DNA from: Stenotrophomonas maltophilia
Lineage (GTDB): Bacteria; Pseudomonadota; Gammaproteobacteria; Xanthomonadales; Xanthomonadaceae
Assembly: GCA_002364755.1 (NCBI GenBank)
Contig: DEZI01000030.1
Location: 4,770-68,769 of the forward strand
Direction of reading: 5' to 3'
DNA length: 64,000 nucleotides
Shown: one piece after another, positions 8,424 through 15,974 of the stretch
How the letters are laid out: every line of letters begins with the position of its first letter
How positions within the stretch are numbered: position 1 is the stretch's first letter
Translations under genes and position numbers: made by a program
The notes under the pieces: generated by a model
Told to the model about the DNA's origin: nothing
Databases searched by the model: none
Seen by the model: only the letters and a program-made list of their open reading frames with translations

Positions 8424-9020
8424 ATGCCCGATACCCTCGCCCAGCCCGTCAGCCATACGCTGGACATCAAGCACAGCCGCTTCACCGCCCACGCCGCACC
8501 CATCGGCAGCGCTGCGGGTGCACTGGCGTTCCTGCAGCAGGTGGCCGTGGCCGATGCCACCCACAACTGCTGGGCCTACCGGCACGGCCAGGATTACCGT
8601 TCCAGCGATGATGGCGAGCCCGCAGGCACCGCCGGCCGGCCGATCCTGGCGGCCATCGATGGCCAGGGCTTCGACCGCGTGGTGGTGGTGGTGACCCGCT
8701 GGTATGGCGGCATCAAGCTGGGCGCCGGGGGCCTCGTGCGCGCCTACGGTGGCACGGCCGCCGAGTGCCTGCGCACCGCGCCACGCCTGCCGCTGGTGGC
8801 GATGGCGCGCCTGCAGCTGCTGGCCGGCTTCGAGGATCTGGGCACCCTGCATGCCGCCCTGCCCGCCTTCGCCGCCGAGAAGCGCGATGAACAGTTCGAT
8901 GCCAACGGTGTGCGCCTGCGGGTGGAATTGCCTGCCGACCAGGTCGATGCATTGAAAATCCGCCTGCGCGACGCCACCCGTGATCGTATCCGCATAGAAG
9001 ATGACGACCAGGATGACTGA
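8424..9020 (+). CDS. YigZ/IMPACT family protein
   Basis: A 198-aa protein with the UPF0029/IMPACT N-terminal block (KHSRFTAHAAPI ... SSDDGEPAGTAGRPIL ... VVVVVTRWYGGIKLGAGGLVRAY) and a smaller C-terminal domain. Bacterial YigZ proteins are conserved, and their eukaryotic IMPACT relatives act on translation control through GCN1; the bacterial role is not firmly known. The start could also be the ATG at 8415, which adds MAG. The 3' end overlaps the ABC exporter start by about 20 bases, so the two are probably co-transcribed. Confidence 0.88.
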   Translation: MPDTLAQPVSHTLDIKHSRFTAHAAPIGSAAGALAFLQQVAVADATHNCWAYRHGQDYRSSDDGEPAGTAGRPILAAIDGQGFDRVVVVVTRWYGGIKLGAGGLVRAYGGTAAECLRTAPRLPLVAMARLQLLAGFEDLGTLHAALPAFAAEKRDEQFDANGVRLRVELPADQVDALKIRLRDATRDRIRIEDDDQDD

Positions 9021-10785
9021 CAAGGACGAGACGTCCGCTTCAACCCCGCCGCTGCGCCGTCTGGGCAGCCTGCGTACGCTGTGGCCGTTCGTGCGCCGTC
9101 ACAGCGGGTTGTTCACCGCCTGGCTGCTGGCTCTGGCGGTCTCCTCGGCGGCCACGCTTAGCCTGCCGCCGGCGGTCAAGCAGATGATCGACCACGGCTT
9201 CAGCAGTGGCGGCCAGATCAACCGCGCGTTCGCCCTGCTGATGCTGGTGGCAGTGGTGATGGCCTTGGGCACCGCCGCGCGCTTCTACTTCGTGTCGCTG
9301 CTGGGCGAAAAGGTCGTCGCCGACCTGCGCAGCCAGCTGTACGCACACCTGATCCAGCTCGGCGCCGGCTTCCATGACCGCAGCCGCAGCGGCGAACTGG
9401 TTTCGCGCCTGACTGCCGATACCGAACTGCTGCGCAGCGTGGTCGGCTCGACCATGTCGGTGGCCCTGCGCAGCAGCGTGACCGTGGTCGGCAGCCTGGC
9501 CATGCTGTTCGTCACCAGCCCGCGCCTGGCGGCATGGTCACTGCTGGGCATCCCGCTGGCCGTGCTGCCGATCATCATCGGCGCGCGCAAGCTGCGCGTG
9601 GTCGCCCGCAACAGCCAGGACCGCATCGCCGATGCCAACAGCCTGGCCAGCGAGACCCTGGGCGCAGTGCGCACCGTGCAGGCGCATGCCCGCGAACCGT
9701 ACGAACGCGGTCGCTTCGACCATGCGCTCGGCGATGCCATCACTGCCGCGCGCCGTCGCATCGGCGCGCAGTCGCTGGTCACCGCCAGCGCCATCCTGCT
9801 GGTTTTCGGCGCCATCGTCGGCGTGCTCTGGCTGGGCGCGCATGATGTGAATGCGGGCCGGATGAGCGCCGGTACCCTTGGCCAGTTCGTGCTGTACGCG
9901 CTGATCGGCGGCGGCTCGGTGGGCGCGCTGGCCGAAGTCTGGAACGAACTGCAGCGCGCGGCCGGCGGCATGGGCCGCATCGGCGAGCTGCTGCAGGAAG
10001 ACATCGAGATCCGTGCGCCCGCGCAGCCGCATGCGCTGCCGCAGCCGTTGCAGGGGCAGATCCAGTTCGACGACGTGGTGTTCCACTATCCGCAGCGGCC
10101 GGACCAGCCGGCGCTGGACCACTTCAGCCTGAACGTGCGTCCCGGCGAGACCGTGGCCCTGGTCGGCCCGTCCGGTGCCGGCAAGAGCACGGTGCTGTCG
10201 CTGCTGCTGCGCTTCCATGACCCGGCCAGCGGCCGCATCCGCGTGGACGGCCACGACGTGCGCGAGGTGGATCCGGCCGACCTGCGCGCGCAGCTTGCGC
10301 TGGTGCCGCAGCAGCCAACCCTGTTCGCCACCAGTGCGCGCGACAACATCCGTTACGGCCGCCTGCAGGCCAGCGATGCCGAGGTGGAAGCCGCGGCGCG
10401 TGCGGCCGAAGCCGATGGCTTCCTGCGCGCCCTGCCGCAGGGCTACGACAGCGAGCTGGGCGAGCGCGGCGCGCGCCTGTCCGGCGGCCAGCAGCAGCGC
10501 GTGGCGATCGCCCGCGCCCTGCTGAAGGATTCGCCCATCCTGCTGCTGGACGAGGCCACCAGCGCCCTGGATGCGCAGAGTGAGCACAGCGTGCAGCAGG
10601 CGCTGGAACGGCTGATGGCCGGGCGCACCACCGTGGTGATCGCCCATCGCCTGGCGACCGTACTCAAAGCCGACCGTATCGTGGTGATGGACCACGGCCG
10701 CATCGTCGCCGAAGGCACGCATGCGCAGTTGCTGGCTGAAGGTGGACTGTATGCGGAGCTGGCGCGACTGCAGTTCGTCGATTGA
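9001..10785 (+). CDS. MsbA-related ABC exporter (fused membrane and ATPase domains)
   Basis: A 594-aa half-transporter. Six membrane helices occupy about residues 30-310, and the nucleotide-binding domain follows from about residue 345. ATPase motifs are Walker A GPSGAGKST, Q-loop VPQQPTLF, signature LSGGQQQR, Walker B ILLLDEATSALD and the H-loop histidine in IAHRLAT. It should function as a homodimer in the inner membrane. The family includes lipid flippases and multidrug or peptide exporters, and the substrate cannot be read from sequence. An internal start at the second methionine (MTDKDE) is possible. The coding start overlaps the yigZ-family gene. Confidence 0.9.
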   Translation: MTTRMTDKDETSASTPPLRRLGSLRTLWPFVRRHSGLFTAWLLALAVSSAATLSLPPAVKQMIDHGFSSGGQINRAFALLMLVAVVMALGTAARFYFVSLLGEKVVADLRSQLYAHLIQLGAGFHDRSRSGELVSRLTADTELLRSVVGSTMSVALRSSVTVVGSLAMLFVTSPRLAAWSLLGIPLAVLPIIIGARKLRVVARNSQDRIADANSLASETLGAVRTVQAHAREPYERGRFDHALGDAITAARRRIGAQSLVTASAILLVFGAIVGVLWLGAHDVNAGRMSAGTLGQFVLYALIGGGSVGALAEVWNELQRAAGGMGRIGELLQEDIEIRAPAQPHALPQPLQGQIQFDDVVFHYPQRPDQPALDHFSLNVRPGETVALVGPSGAGKSTVLSLLLRFHDPASGRIRVDGHDVREVDPADLRAQLALVPQQPTLFATSARDNIRYGRLQASDAEVEAAARAAEADGFLRALPQGYDSELGERGARLSGGQQQRVAIARALLKDSPILLLDEATSALDAQSEHSVQQALERLMAGRTTVVIAHRLATVLKADRIVVMDHGRIVAEGTHAQLLAEGGLYAELARLQFVD

Positions 10786-10856
10786 TTGACGGCCGGCTAA
10801 CACCGGCCGGCCCAAGCTGGCGGCGAAACCGAAGGATCCGCTGAAGGAGGTGCACG

Positions 10857-11051
10857 ATGTCGTTCCGTCAGTTCCCTGCAGTCGACGCCAATGGCGAAAG
10901 CCACATCATCATCGAGTTCAAGCCCGATGCCAGCGGTAGCGGCCAGAAGGGAGAGACCAGCCCGCGCTATGAACTGGATGACGGTCGCCATCTGGTCCGC
11001 AATGGCCGCGAGTTCACCACCAGCGGTGGCGAGCTGCGGTTGGCGATCTGA
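10857..11051 (+). CDS. Small conserved-type protein of unknown function (64 aa)
   Basis: A short acidic protein starting MSFRQFPAVDANGESHIIIE, with no signal peptide or membrane segment. It has a near-perfect ribosome site (AAGGAGG) six bases before the ATG, which makes it very likely to be translated. It includes a YELDDGRHLVRNGREF segment rich in charged residues. I do not recognise the family. It follows the ABC exporter by 71 bases, across a GGCCGG inverted repeat at about 10791-10810, and may form its own unit. Confidence 0.75.
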   Translation: MSFRQFPAVDANGESHIIIEFKPDASGSGQKGETSPRYELDDGRHLVRNGREFTTSGGELRLAI

Positions 11052-11055
11052 GGTT

Positions 11056-11078
11056 CGCCGGGCATGGCCCGGCGCTAC
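11056..11078 (-). repeat. SMAG/REP palindrome
   Basis: CGCCGGGC ATG GCCCGGCGCTAC, a GTAG-headed palindrome on the minus strand, just after the stop of the 64-aa gene. The remaining gap to tyrA holds an AT-rich inverted repeat and DnaA-box-like sites. Confidence 0.75.
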
Positions 11079-11141
11079 CGGATCTGGCACCACCCCCCCT
11101 GGTAGGTATCGATCCTGGTCGATATGCCCGCCCGCCAGGCA

Positions 11142-11167
11142 TGAAAAATTGCGTGGTCAATTTTTCA
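11142..11167. repeat. AT-rich perfect inverted repeat
   Basis: TGAAAAATTG (11142-11151) is an exact inverted copy of CAATTTTTCA (11158-11167), with a six-base loop. Its AT content stands out in this high-GC DNA. It could be a bidirectional terminator: T-runs follow the arm on both strands, and the flanking genes converge here. Confidence 0.6.
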
Positions 11168-11209
11168 CCAACCATCTTGACAGCCTTGCCTGCCAAGGGC
11201 TGCGCGCTG

Positions 11210-11255
11210 TTATCCACACGTTTGCCGAGAAATCATCCACACCGCCTGTGGATGA
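11210..11255. promoter_or_regulatory. DnaA-box-like cluster at the 3' end of tyrA
   Basis: TTATCCACA at 11210-11218 is a perfect consensus DnaA box. TCATCCACA at 11233-11241 and its inverted copy TGTGGATGA at 11247-11255 each differ by one base. The latter two form a 9-bp hairpin with a five-base loop, directly abutting the tyrA stop codon. The hairpin could simply be an mRNA 3'-end structure for tyrA. No dnaA, dnaN or rpmH gene is near, so this is not oriC. Confidence 0.45.
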
Positions 11256-12386
11256 CTAGGCCTGCCCCAGCACCCGGCCGATGCCGCTGGCATCGACCGC
11301 CACCGCCGCCCGCGCGATGGCCAGCGGATCGCTGCCCGCCACGAAGCCGATACGGAAATGCACCTCGCCGCCCGGCGTACGCGACGAGTGGATCGAGGCC
11401 AGGCTGATGCTGTGCTGCTCGAACACGTGCAGCAGCTCGCGCAGCGAACCCGGGCGATCCTCCGGCAGGTGCACCGACAAGGCGTTGCGCTCGGTCAGGT
11501 CGGCCAGCAGGTAGCCCACGCGCTCGAAGGTGTAGTTGCCCGCGGCCAGCGCGGACTTACCAAAGGCGTCGTGGTTGGCGGCCAGCAGCTGCTCGCGGAA
11601 CCAGCCACGCGCTGTGTCGTCGCCATGCCCAACCTGCGCCTGCAGTGCCTGCAGCTGGCCGACGAGCCGATCCAGCATCGGCGCCACGTAGGGGTTGCCG
11701 AACTGGATGTCTTCGTAGATCGCCGGGTTCAACGACAGGATGCGCGAGATGATCGCCGTATCCAGTTCGAACGAGGCAGAGCGGTACGGCATCATCGCGG
11801 CCAGATCGCCCAGCTGCGGCTGATACTCGCGCAGCACGCCGGCCTGCGCCAGATGGGTGGCATGCACCATGGCCTGCACCAGCGCCATCATCTGGTCGTG
11901 GTGCTGCGGCGTGGCGCGCACGCACTCGGCCTGCAGGGCCGCGCAGAGGCTGTCGACCCACGGCTGCCAGTGCTGCAGCCGCGCCTCGCAGACCACCATC
12001 ACCCGGCCCTTCAGCGTCGGTGCCTTCGGCGGCGCGGTCATCGGGTGCAGCCCGACCACTTCGGCCTGCGAGGCCAGCATCGCCTGCACCGGCGCATCCT
12101 TCACCGAGGTGACGTCCAGCCACAGGCGCCCGTGTTCGCGGCCCGCCGACTGCTGCACGTAGTCGGCGATCAGCGCCGGCGTGTGCCGGATCGGCGCCGA
12201 AAACACCAGCACATCGGCCTGTGCCAGCAGCTGCTCGGGCGTATGCGAGGCCGGATCAGCCGGATCATGGCCGATCACCTGCAGCTGCATGTGCTGCTGG
12301 CAGAAGCGGGCCAGCCAGCGCCCGTAGGCGCCGGCACTGCCCACAATGCCGACCGTGCGCGGCGTGCGCGTCTGCAGCGCGCTCAT
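11256..12386 (-). CDS. tyrA: Prephenate dehydrogenase with C-terminal ACT domain
   Basis: A 376-aa enzyme of tyrosine synthesis that oxidatively decarboxylates prephenate to 4-hydroxyphenylpyruvate with NAD(P). The N-terminal nucleotide-binding loop reads GIVGSAGAYGRWLA, followed by VTSVKDAPVQAM and GLHPMTAPPKAPTLKGR, typical of bacterial TyrA. The helical dimer domain includes the conserved H in MVHATHLAQAGVL. The last ~80 residues (LSVHLPEDRPGSLRELLHVFE) form an ACT-like domain, suggesting feedback control by an aromatic amino acid. Its start codon overlaps the pdxY stop (ATGA), so the two genes are translationally coupled. Confidence 0.92.
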   Translation of the reverse strand: MSALQTRTPRTVGIVGSAGAYGRWLARFCQQHMQLQVIGHDPADPASHTPEQLLAQADVLVFSAPIRHTPALIADYVQQSAGREHGRLWLDVTSVKDAPVQAMLASQAEVVGLHPMTAPPKAPTLKGRVMVVCEARLQHWQPWVDSLCAALQAECVRATPQHHDQMMALVQAMVHATHLAQAGVLREYQPQLGDLAAMMPYRSASFELDTAIISRILSLNPAIYEDIQFGNPYVAPMLDRLVGQLQALQAQVGHGDDTARGWFREQLLAANHDAFGKSALAAGNYTFERVGYLLADLTERNALSVHLPEDRPGSLRELLHVFEQHSISLASIHSSRTPGGEVHFRIGFVAGSDPLAIARAAVAVDASGIGRVLGQA

Positions 12387-13291
12387 GCCACGCGTTCGGC
12401 GTGGAAGCGGGTGGCCTCCGCCAGCGCGGCAGGCGCGGCAGCGATCACGTCGAACTCCTCGAAGCCGCTGGCCAGGGTGGCTTCCAGCGCCGCATGCGTA
12501 CCGGCGATGGCGCGCGAAATGGCCTGCTGCATCGTCTCGCCGCGCAGCAGGAAAGACACCACCAGCGACATCAGCACATCACCGGTGCCGGCCACATCCA
12601 CCGGCAGCAGTGGCGAGGTCCAGCGCCAGGTTTCTTCGCGGCCAACGGCCAGGGTCACCAGCTCGCCAGGGTTGCCGCCCACGCTGTGCGCGATCACCCA
12701 CTGCGGGCCACGCGCCAGCAGCGCGCGCGCGGCGGCGATGGCATCAGCCTCGGCCAGGGCCGGCATGCCGGTCAGGCGATTGAGTTCAAATGCGTTCGGC
12801 GTAACCAGCCACGCGTGCGGCAGCAGGCGCTCGGCGAAGATCGCCTCCAGCCCGGGCTCCACATAGGGACCGGTGTGGGTGTCACCGATCACCGGGTCCA
12901 GGCAGTAACGCAGCTGCGGACAGGCCGGCAGGATCTCGTCCAGCCAGTCGGCGAAGGCGGCACCGTTGGCGGCGCTGCCGAAGTAGCCGGATACCAGCAT
13001 CTTCGCCCGCTGCGGCAGGCCGCGCTCGCGGGTGCCGAGCAGCAGGTCGGCGAACCAGTCGGCGGGCAGCACGCGGCCGCGGGTGGTGTCGTAGAACGGC
13101 GCATTGCTGAGCAGGACGGTCGGGATTTCCGCCACGCGCACCCCGAGGGCGCGCATCGGCGGGACGGCGGCGCTGTTGCCGGCGTGGCCGTAGACGAGCT
13201 GCGACTGGACGGAGATGACGTCGATCGGCGAGGGCCCGTCAGGGCGCTGGCGACGGCCGTGGAGCAGGTGGTTGTCGAGGGATTCGCTCAT
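12383..13291 (-). CDS. pdxY: Pyridoxal kinase PdxY
   Basis: A 302-aa ribokinase-fold kinase that phosphorylates pyridoxal to PLP in the salvage pathway. Family motifs are VISVQSQLVYGHAGNSAA near the N-terminus, LDPVIGDTHTGPYV in the middle and the anion-hole segment VAGTGDVLMSLVV with the catalytic aspartate. It carries a short N-terminal extension (about 20 residues) compared with E. coli PdxY. It overlaps tyrA by four bases. Both products relate to amino-acid metabolism, since PLP is the aminotransferase cofactor, but the pairing may be only positional. Confidence 0.9.
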   Translation of the reverse strand: MSESLDNHLLHGRRQRPDGPSPIDVISVQSQLVYGHAGNSAAVPPMRALGVRVAEIPTVLLSNAPFYDTTRGRVLPADWFADLLLGTRERGLPQRAKMLVSGYFGSAANGAAFADWLDEILPACPQLRYCLDPVIGDTHTGPYVEPGLEAIFAERLLPHAWLVTPNAFELNRLTGMPALAEADAIAAARALLARGPQWVIAHSVGGNPGELVTLAVGREETWRWTSPLLPVDVAGTGDVLMSLVVSFLLRGETMQQAISRAIAGTHAALEATLASGFEEFDVIAAAPAALAEATRFHAERVA

Positions 13292-13320
13292 GCCCGCATT
13301 CTACGCCCAAGGGAATTTTC

Positions 13321-13433
13321 GGCAGGGCTTGCAGCCCTGCACCTGCTCGATGCAACGGCAACTGCAGAAGCCAGAGCGGGCTATGCGTGGGATGGCGGGG
13401 CGGTGTGGGTGGGTGCCGGCCGTTGGTCGGCAC
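13321..13433 (-). repeat. Partial, inverted copy of the long Stenotrophomonas-type repeat
   Basis: Read on the minus strand, this block resembles the flanks of the element at 13499-13739: a GTGCCGACCAACGG-type palindrome joined to ACACCGCCCCGCC, then a tail ending GCAGGGCTGCAAGCCCTGC. The structured core (hairpins P2 and P3) is absent. It begins 30 bases upstream of the pdxY start, so it may lie within the pdxY promoter region. Confidence 0.55.
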
Positions 13434-13456
13434 AATTGTCAGATATCGAATGAATT

Positions 13457-13480
13457 CATCCACGCATGGCGTGGATCTAC
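13457..13480 (-). repeat. SMAG/REP palindrome
   Basis: CATCCACGCATGGCGTGGATCTAC, identical in form to the units at 189 and 25138. It lies between the partial and full copies of the larger repeat in the 460-bp pdxY-fsr gap. Confidence 0.8.
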
Positions 13481-13498
13481 TGGGACAGGCGGCTGTTG

Positions 13499-13739
13499 GT
13501 AGGTGCCGACCAACGGTCGGCACCCACCAAAGCAGAACGCTGTTCCGACAGATCGCGGCAAACTGTCGAAGGCGGGGTGGGTCCGGTTGAGGGGCGTGAG
13601 CCGCATGGATGCGGCGACCGAGCTTACAGGGACGTACTTGCAGCGTCCCCCTCAACCGGACCCACCCCGCCAACCCGCGGATAGCCAGCTTTTGAATTTG
13701 ACGTTGATCTGCAGCAGGTGCAGGGCTGCAAGCCCTGCA
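13499..13739. repeat. Long structured repeat, full copy 1 (three-way-junction core)
   Basis: A GTAG-headed palindrome (13499-13523) leads into perfect 23-bp inverted arms at 13571-13593 and 13649-13671. Inside the arms are two hairpins: GCCGCA-TGGA-TGCGGC (13600-13615) and GGGACG ... CGTCCC (13629-13649). The tail holds TTTTGAATTTGACG and a GCAGGGCT/AGCCCTGC hairpin. A homologous copy lies at 58716-58936 with different but again complementary arms. It fills most of the gap before fsr. No protein is encoded with any support. Confidence 0.7.
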
Positions 13740-13751
13740 AACCCAAACCCC

Positions 13752-14951
13752 TCAGTGAGCAGCAGGACGCGACGGCGGCAGCCACGCCGCGATGATGCCC
13801 AGCAGCGGCAGGAACGCGGTCAGCTGGTACACGTACTCGATACTGGTCTTGTCCGCCAGCAGACCCAGCACCGCTGCACCCAGCCCACCCATGCCGAACG
13901 CGAAGCCGAAGAACAGCCCCGACACCATGCCGATGCGGTGCGGCATCATCTCCTGCGCATACACCACGATGGCCGAGAACGCCGACGACAGCACGAAGCC
14001 GATCAGCACCGCCAGCACCGTCGTCCAGAACAGATCCGCATGCGGCAGCGCCAACGCGAACGGCGCCACGCCCAGGATCGAGGTCCAGATGATCGGCTTG
14101 CGGCCGATGCGGTCACCCAGCGGGCCACCAAGGAAACCACCCGCCGCCGACGCCACCAGGAACGCGAACAGGTGCAGCTGCGCCTGCGCCACCGGAATGC
14201 CGAAGTGGTGCATCAGGTAGAAAGTGAAGTAACTGCCGATGCTGGCCATGTAGAAGTACTTGCTGAAGATCAGCACCAGCAGGATCACCATCACCCGGGC
14301 CACGGTGCGGGTCGGATGACGCGGAGCGATCGATGCCTGCCCGACCGGACGCGGGGCGCCCAGGTGCAGTGCATACCAGCGGCTGACATGGGTCAGCAGG
14401 GCGATGCCGATCAGCGCGGCGCCGGCAAACCAGGAGGCGGCGTGCTGGCCGTACGGCACGATCACCGCGGCGGCGATCAGCGGGCCCAGGGCAGTACCGA
14501 AGTTGCCGCCGACCTGGAACACCGACTGGGCAAGCCCGTGGCGGCCACCGGAAGCCAGCCGTGCGATGCGCGAGGCTTCCGGGTGGAAGATGGCCGAACC
14601 GATCCCGACCATGGCCGCAGCCAGCAGCACCATCGCGTAGTTCGGCGCGAAGCCGAGCAGCAGCATGCCGCACAGGGTCGACGCCATGCCGATCGGCAGC
14701 GAGTACGGCGCCGGCTTGCGGTCTGTGACCAGGCCGACCAGCGGCTGGAAGATCGACGCGGTCAGCTGGTAGGTCAACGTGATCAGGCCGATCTGGGTGA
14801 AGCTGAGGTTGAAGCCTCCCTTGATCACCGGATAGATGGCCAGGATCAGCGACTGCATCATGTCGTTGACCATGTGGGAGGTGGAAATCGCTGCCAGCAC
14901 GCCGCGGGTCGAGCTGCGGACGGTGGGCGCGGGTGTAGCCAGGCTGGACAT
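13752..14951 (-). CDS. Fosmidomycin-resistance-like MFS transporter (Fsr family)
   Basis: A 399-aa protein with about 12 predicted membrane helices. It shows the Fsr-type start SHMVNDMMQSLILAIYPVIK and the MFS loop GPLGDRIGRKP between the two halves. E. coli Fsr exports fosmidomycin; the natural substrate of this homologue is unknown. It is divergent from an AraC-type regulator with only 73 bases between the start codons, so the regulator probably controls it. The 3' flank carries a long structured repeat. Confidence 0.85.
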   Translation of the reverse strand: MSSLATPAPTVRSSTRGVLAAISTSHMVNDMMQSLILAIYPVIKGGFNLSFTQIGLITLTYQLTASIFQPLVGLVTDRKPAPYSLPIGMASTLCGMLLLGFAPNYAMVLLAAAMVGIGSAIFHPEASRIARLASGGRHGLAQSVFQVGGNFGTALGPLIAAAVIVPYGQHAASWFAGAALIGIALLTHVSRWYALHLGAPRPVGQASIAPRHPTRTVARVMVILLVLIFSKYFYMASIGSYFTFYLMHHFGIPVAQAQLHLFAFLVASAAGGFLGGPLGDRIGRKPIIWTSILGVAPFALALPHADLFWTTVLAVLIGFVLSSAFSAIVVYAQEMMPHRIGMVSGLFFGFAFGMGGLGAAVLGLLADKTSIEYVYQLTAFLPLLGIIAAWLPPSRPAAH

Positions 14952-15024
14952 GGTGCGCAGTCAGGTTGGGGGCGAGGCCTGCATGCTACGGTGCCCTCCC
15001 CCTCCCTTCCGCCGCGTTCTGGTC

Positions 15025-15822
15025 ATGCCATATCGCAAAAAGGACACTCCCTGCACGATCCGGGAGTTCGCGCCCTGGAATGAGGTGCCCGGCCACCGGC
15101 CGGTGACCTGCCGGGTCAAGGATTACCCGGCCGGCACCCGGGTGTCGCCACACCGCCATCGCCGCCACCAGCTGGTCTATGCCATGTCCGGCCTGATGGT
15201 GGTGCGCTCGGAAGTCGGCCGCTGGGTAGTGCCCTCCACTCGTGCCATCTGGATGCCGGCCGGCATGGCCCATGCGGTGGACTGCATCGCCGACGTGCAC
15301 ATGCGCAGCCTGTACATCGACCCGGCATTCGCTCCGCAGCTGGCCACCGAGGCCTTTGCGGTGCAGGTGGCGCCGCTCCTGCGCGAGCTGCTGCATGCAG
15401 CGACCCTCATCGAGGGCGAGCACGAGGACGACAGCCGCGATGGCCGCGTGGTGCGCCTGCTGCTGGATGAACTCCACCGCATGGACGTGCTGCCCCTACA
15501 TTTGCCGACCCCGGTCGATCCGCGGCTGCAGCGCATCTGCCAGCACATCCAGAAGCATCCCGGCGACGAAGCCACGCTGCAGGACTGGGCCGAAGCCCTG
15601 GCAGTGGACGTGAAGACCATCCAGCGCCACTTCGCCAGCGAACTGGGCATGACCTTCGGCCAGTGGCGGCAACAGGCGCGCCTGCTTGCCGCGATGGAGC
15701 GCCTGGCGGTTGGCGAGAAAGTCATCGATGTGGCGCTGGCGATGGGCTATGACAGCCCCAGCGCCTTCACCAGCATGTTCAAGCGTCAGCTGGGGCAGAC
15801 GCCGGCGGCGTTTTTCCGCTGA
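15025..15822 (+). CDS. AraC-family transcriptional regulator
   Basis: A 265-aa protein with an N-terminal cupin sensor domain (SPHRHRRHQLVYAMSGLMVV ... WMPAGMAHAVDC) and two C-terminal helix-turn-helix motifs (DWAEALAVDVKTIQRHF; VIDVALAMGYDSPSAFTSMFKRQLG). The ATG at 15025 begins MPYRKKDTPC, and earlier in-frame starts would run into the fsr promoter region. It is divergent from the Fsr-like transporter and most likely regulates it. The ligand is unknown. Confidence 0.87.
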   Translation: MPYRKKDTPCTIREFAPWNEVPGHRPVTCRVKDYPAGTRVSPHRHRRHQLVYAMSGLMVVRSEVGRWVVPSTRAIWMPAGMAHAVDCIADVHMRSLYIDPAFAPQLATEAFAVQVAPLLRELLHAATLIEGEHEDDSRDGRVVRLLLDELHRMDVLPLHLPTPVDPRLQRICQHIQKHPGDEATLQDWAEALAVDVKTIQRHFASELGMTFGQWRQQARLLAAMERLAVGEKVIDVALAMGYDSPSAFTSMFKRQLGQTPAAFFR

Positions 15823-15834
15823 TTCGGCAAACCG

Positions 15835-15898
15835 CATCCACGCATGGCGTGGGTCTACCAGAGGACAGCCCCGTGGCAGCGCCGGGCCATGCCCGGCG
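15835..15898. repeat. Two SMAG/REP palindromes after the AraC gene
   Basis: A CATCCACGC...GGGTCTAC unit at 15835-15858 and a GCGCCGGGCCATGCCCGGCG stem at 15879-15898. With the unit at 15928 they fill the 152-bp convergent gap between the AraC gene and dnaJ. Confidence 0.7.
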
Positions 15899-15921
15899 GA
15901 ATGCGTGCGACGCGCGCAAAC

Positions 15922-15950
15922 GAAAAACGCCGGGCATGGCCCGGCGCTAC
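15922..15950 (-). terminator. SMAG palindrome that looks like the dnaJ terminator
   Basis: On the minus strand GTAG is followed by CGCCGGGC-CAT-GCCCGGCG (15928-15950 overall) and immediately by TTTTTCGTTT. A strong stem plus U-tract is the form of an intrinsic terminator, 24 bases past the dnaJ stop codon. The stem itself is a SMAG repeat. Confidence 0.65.
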
Positions 15951-15974
15951 CGTTCTACGTTTTCGTTCAAGAAC

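Noticed and set aside
11210..11255. Chromosomal replication origin
   Set aside because: Only three DnaA-like boxes, no AT-rich unwinding region of size, and no dnaA, dnaN, rpmH or parAB nearby.
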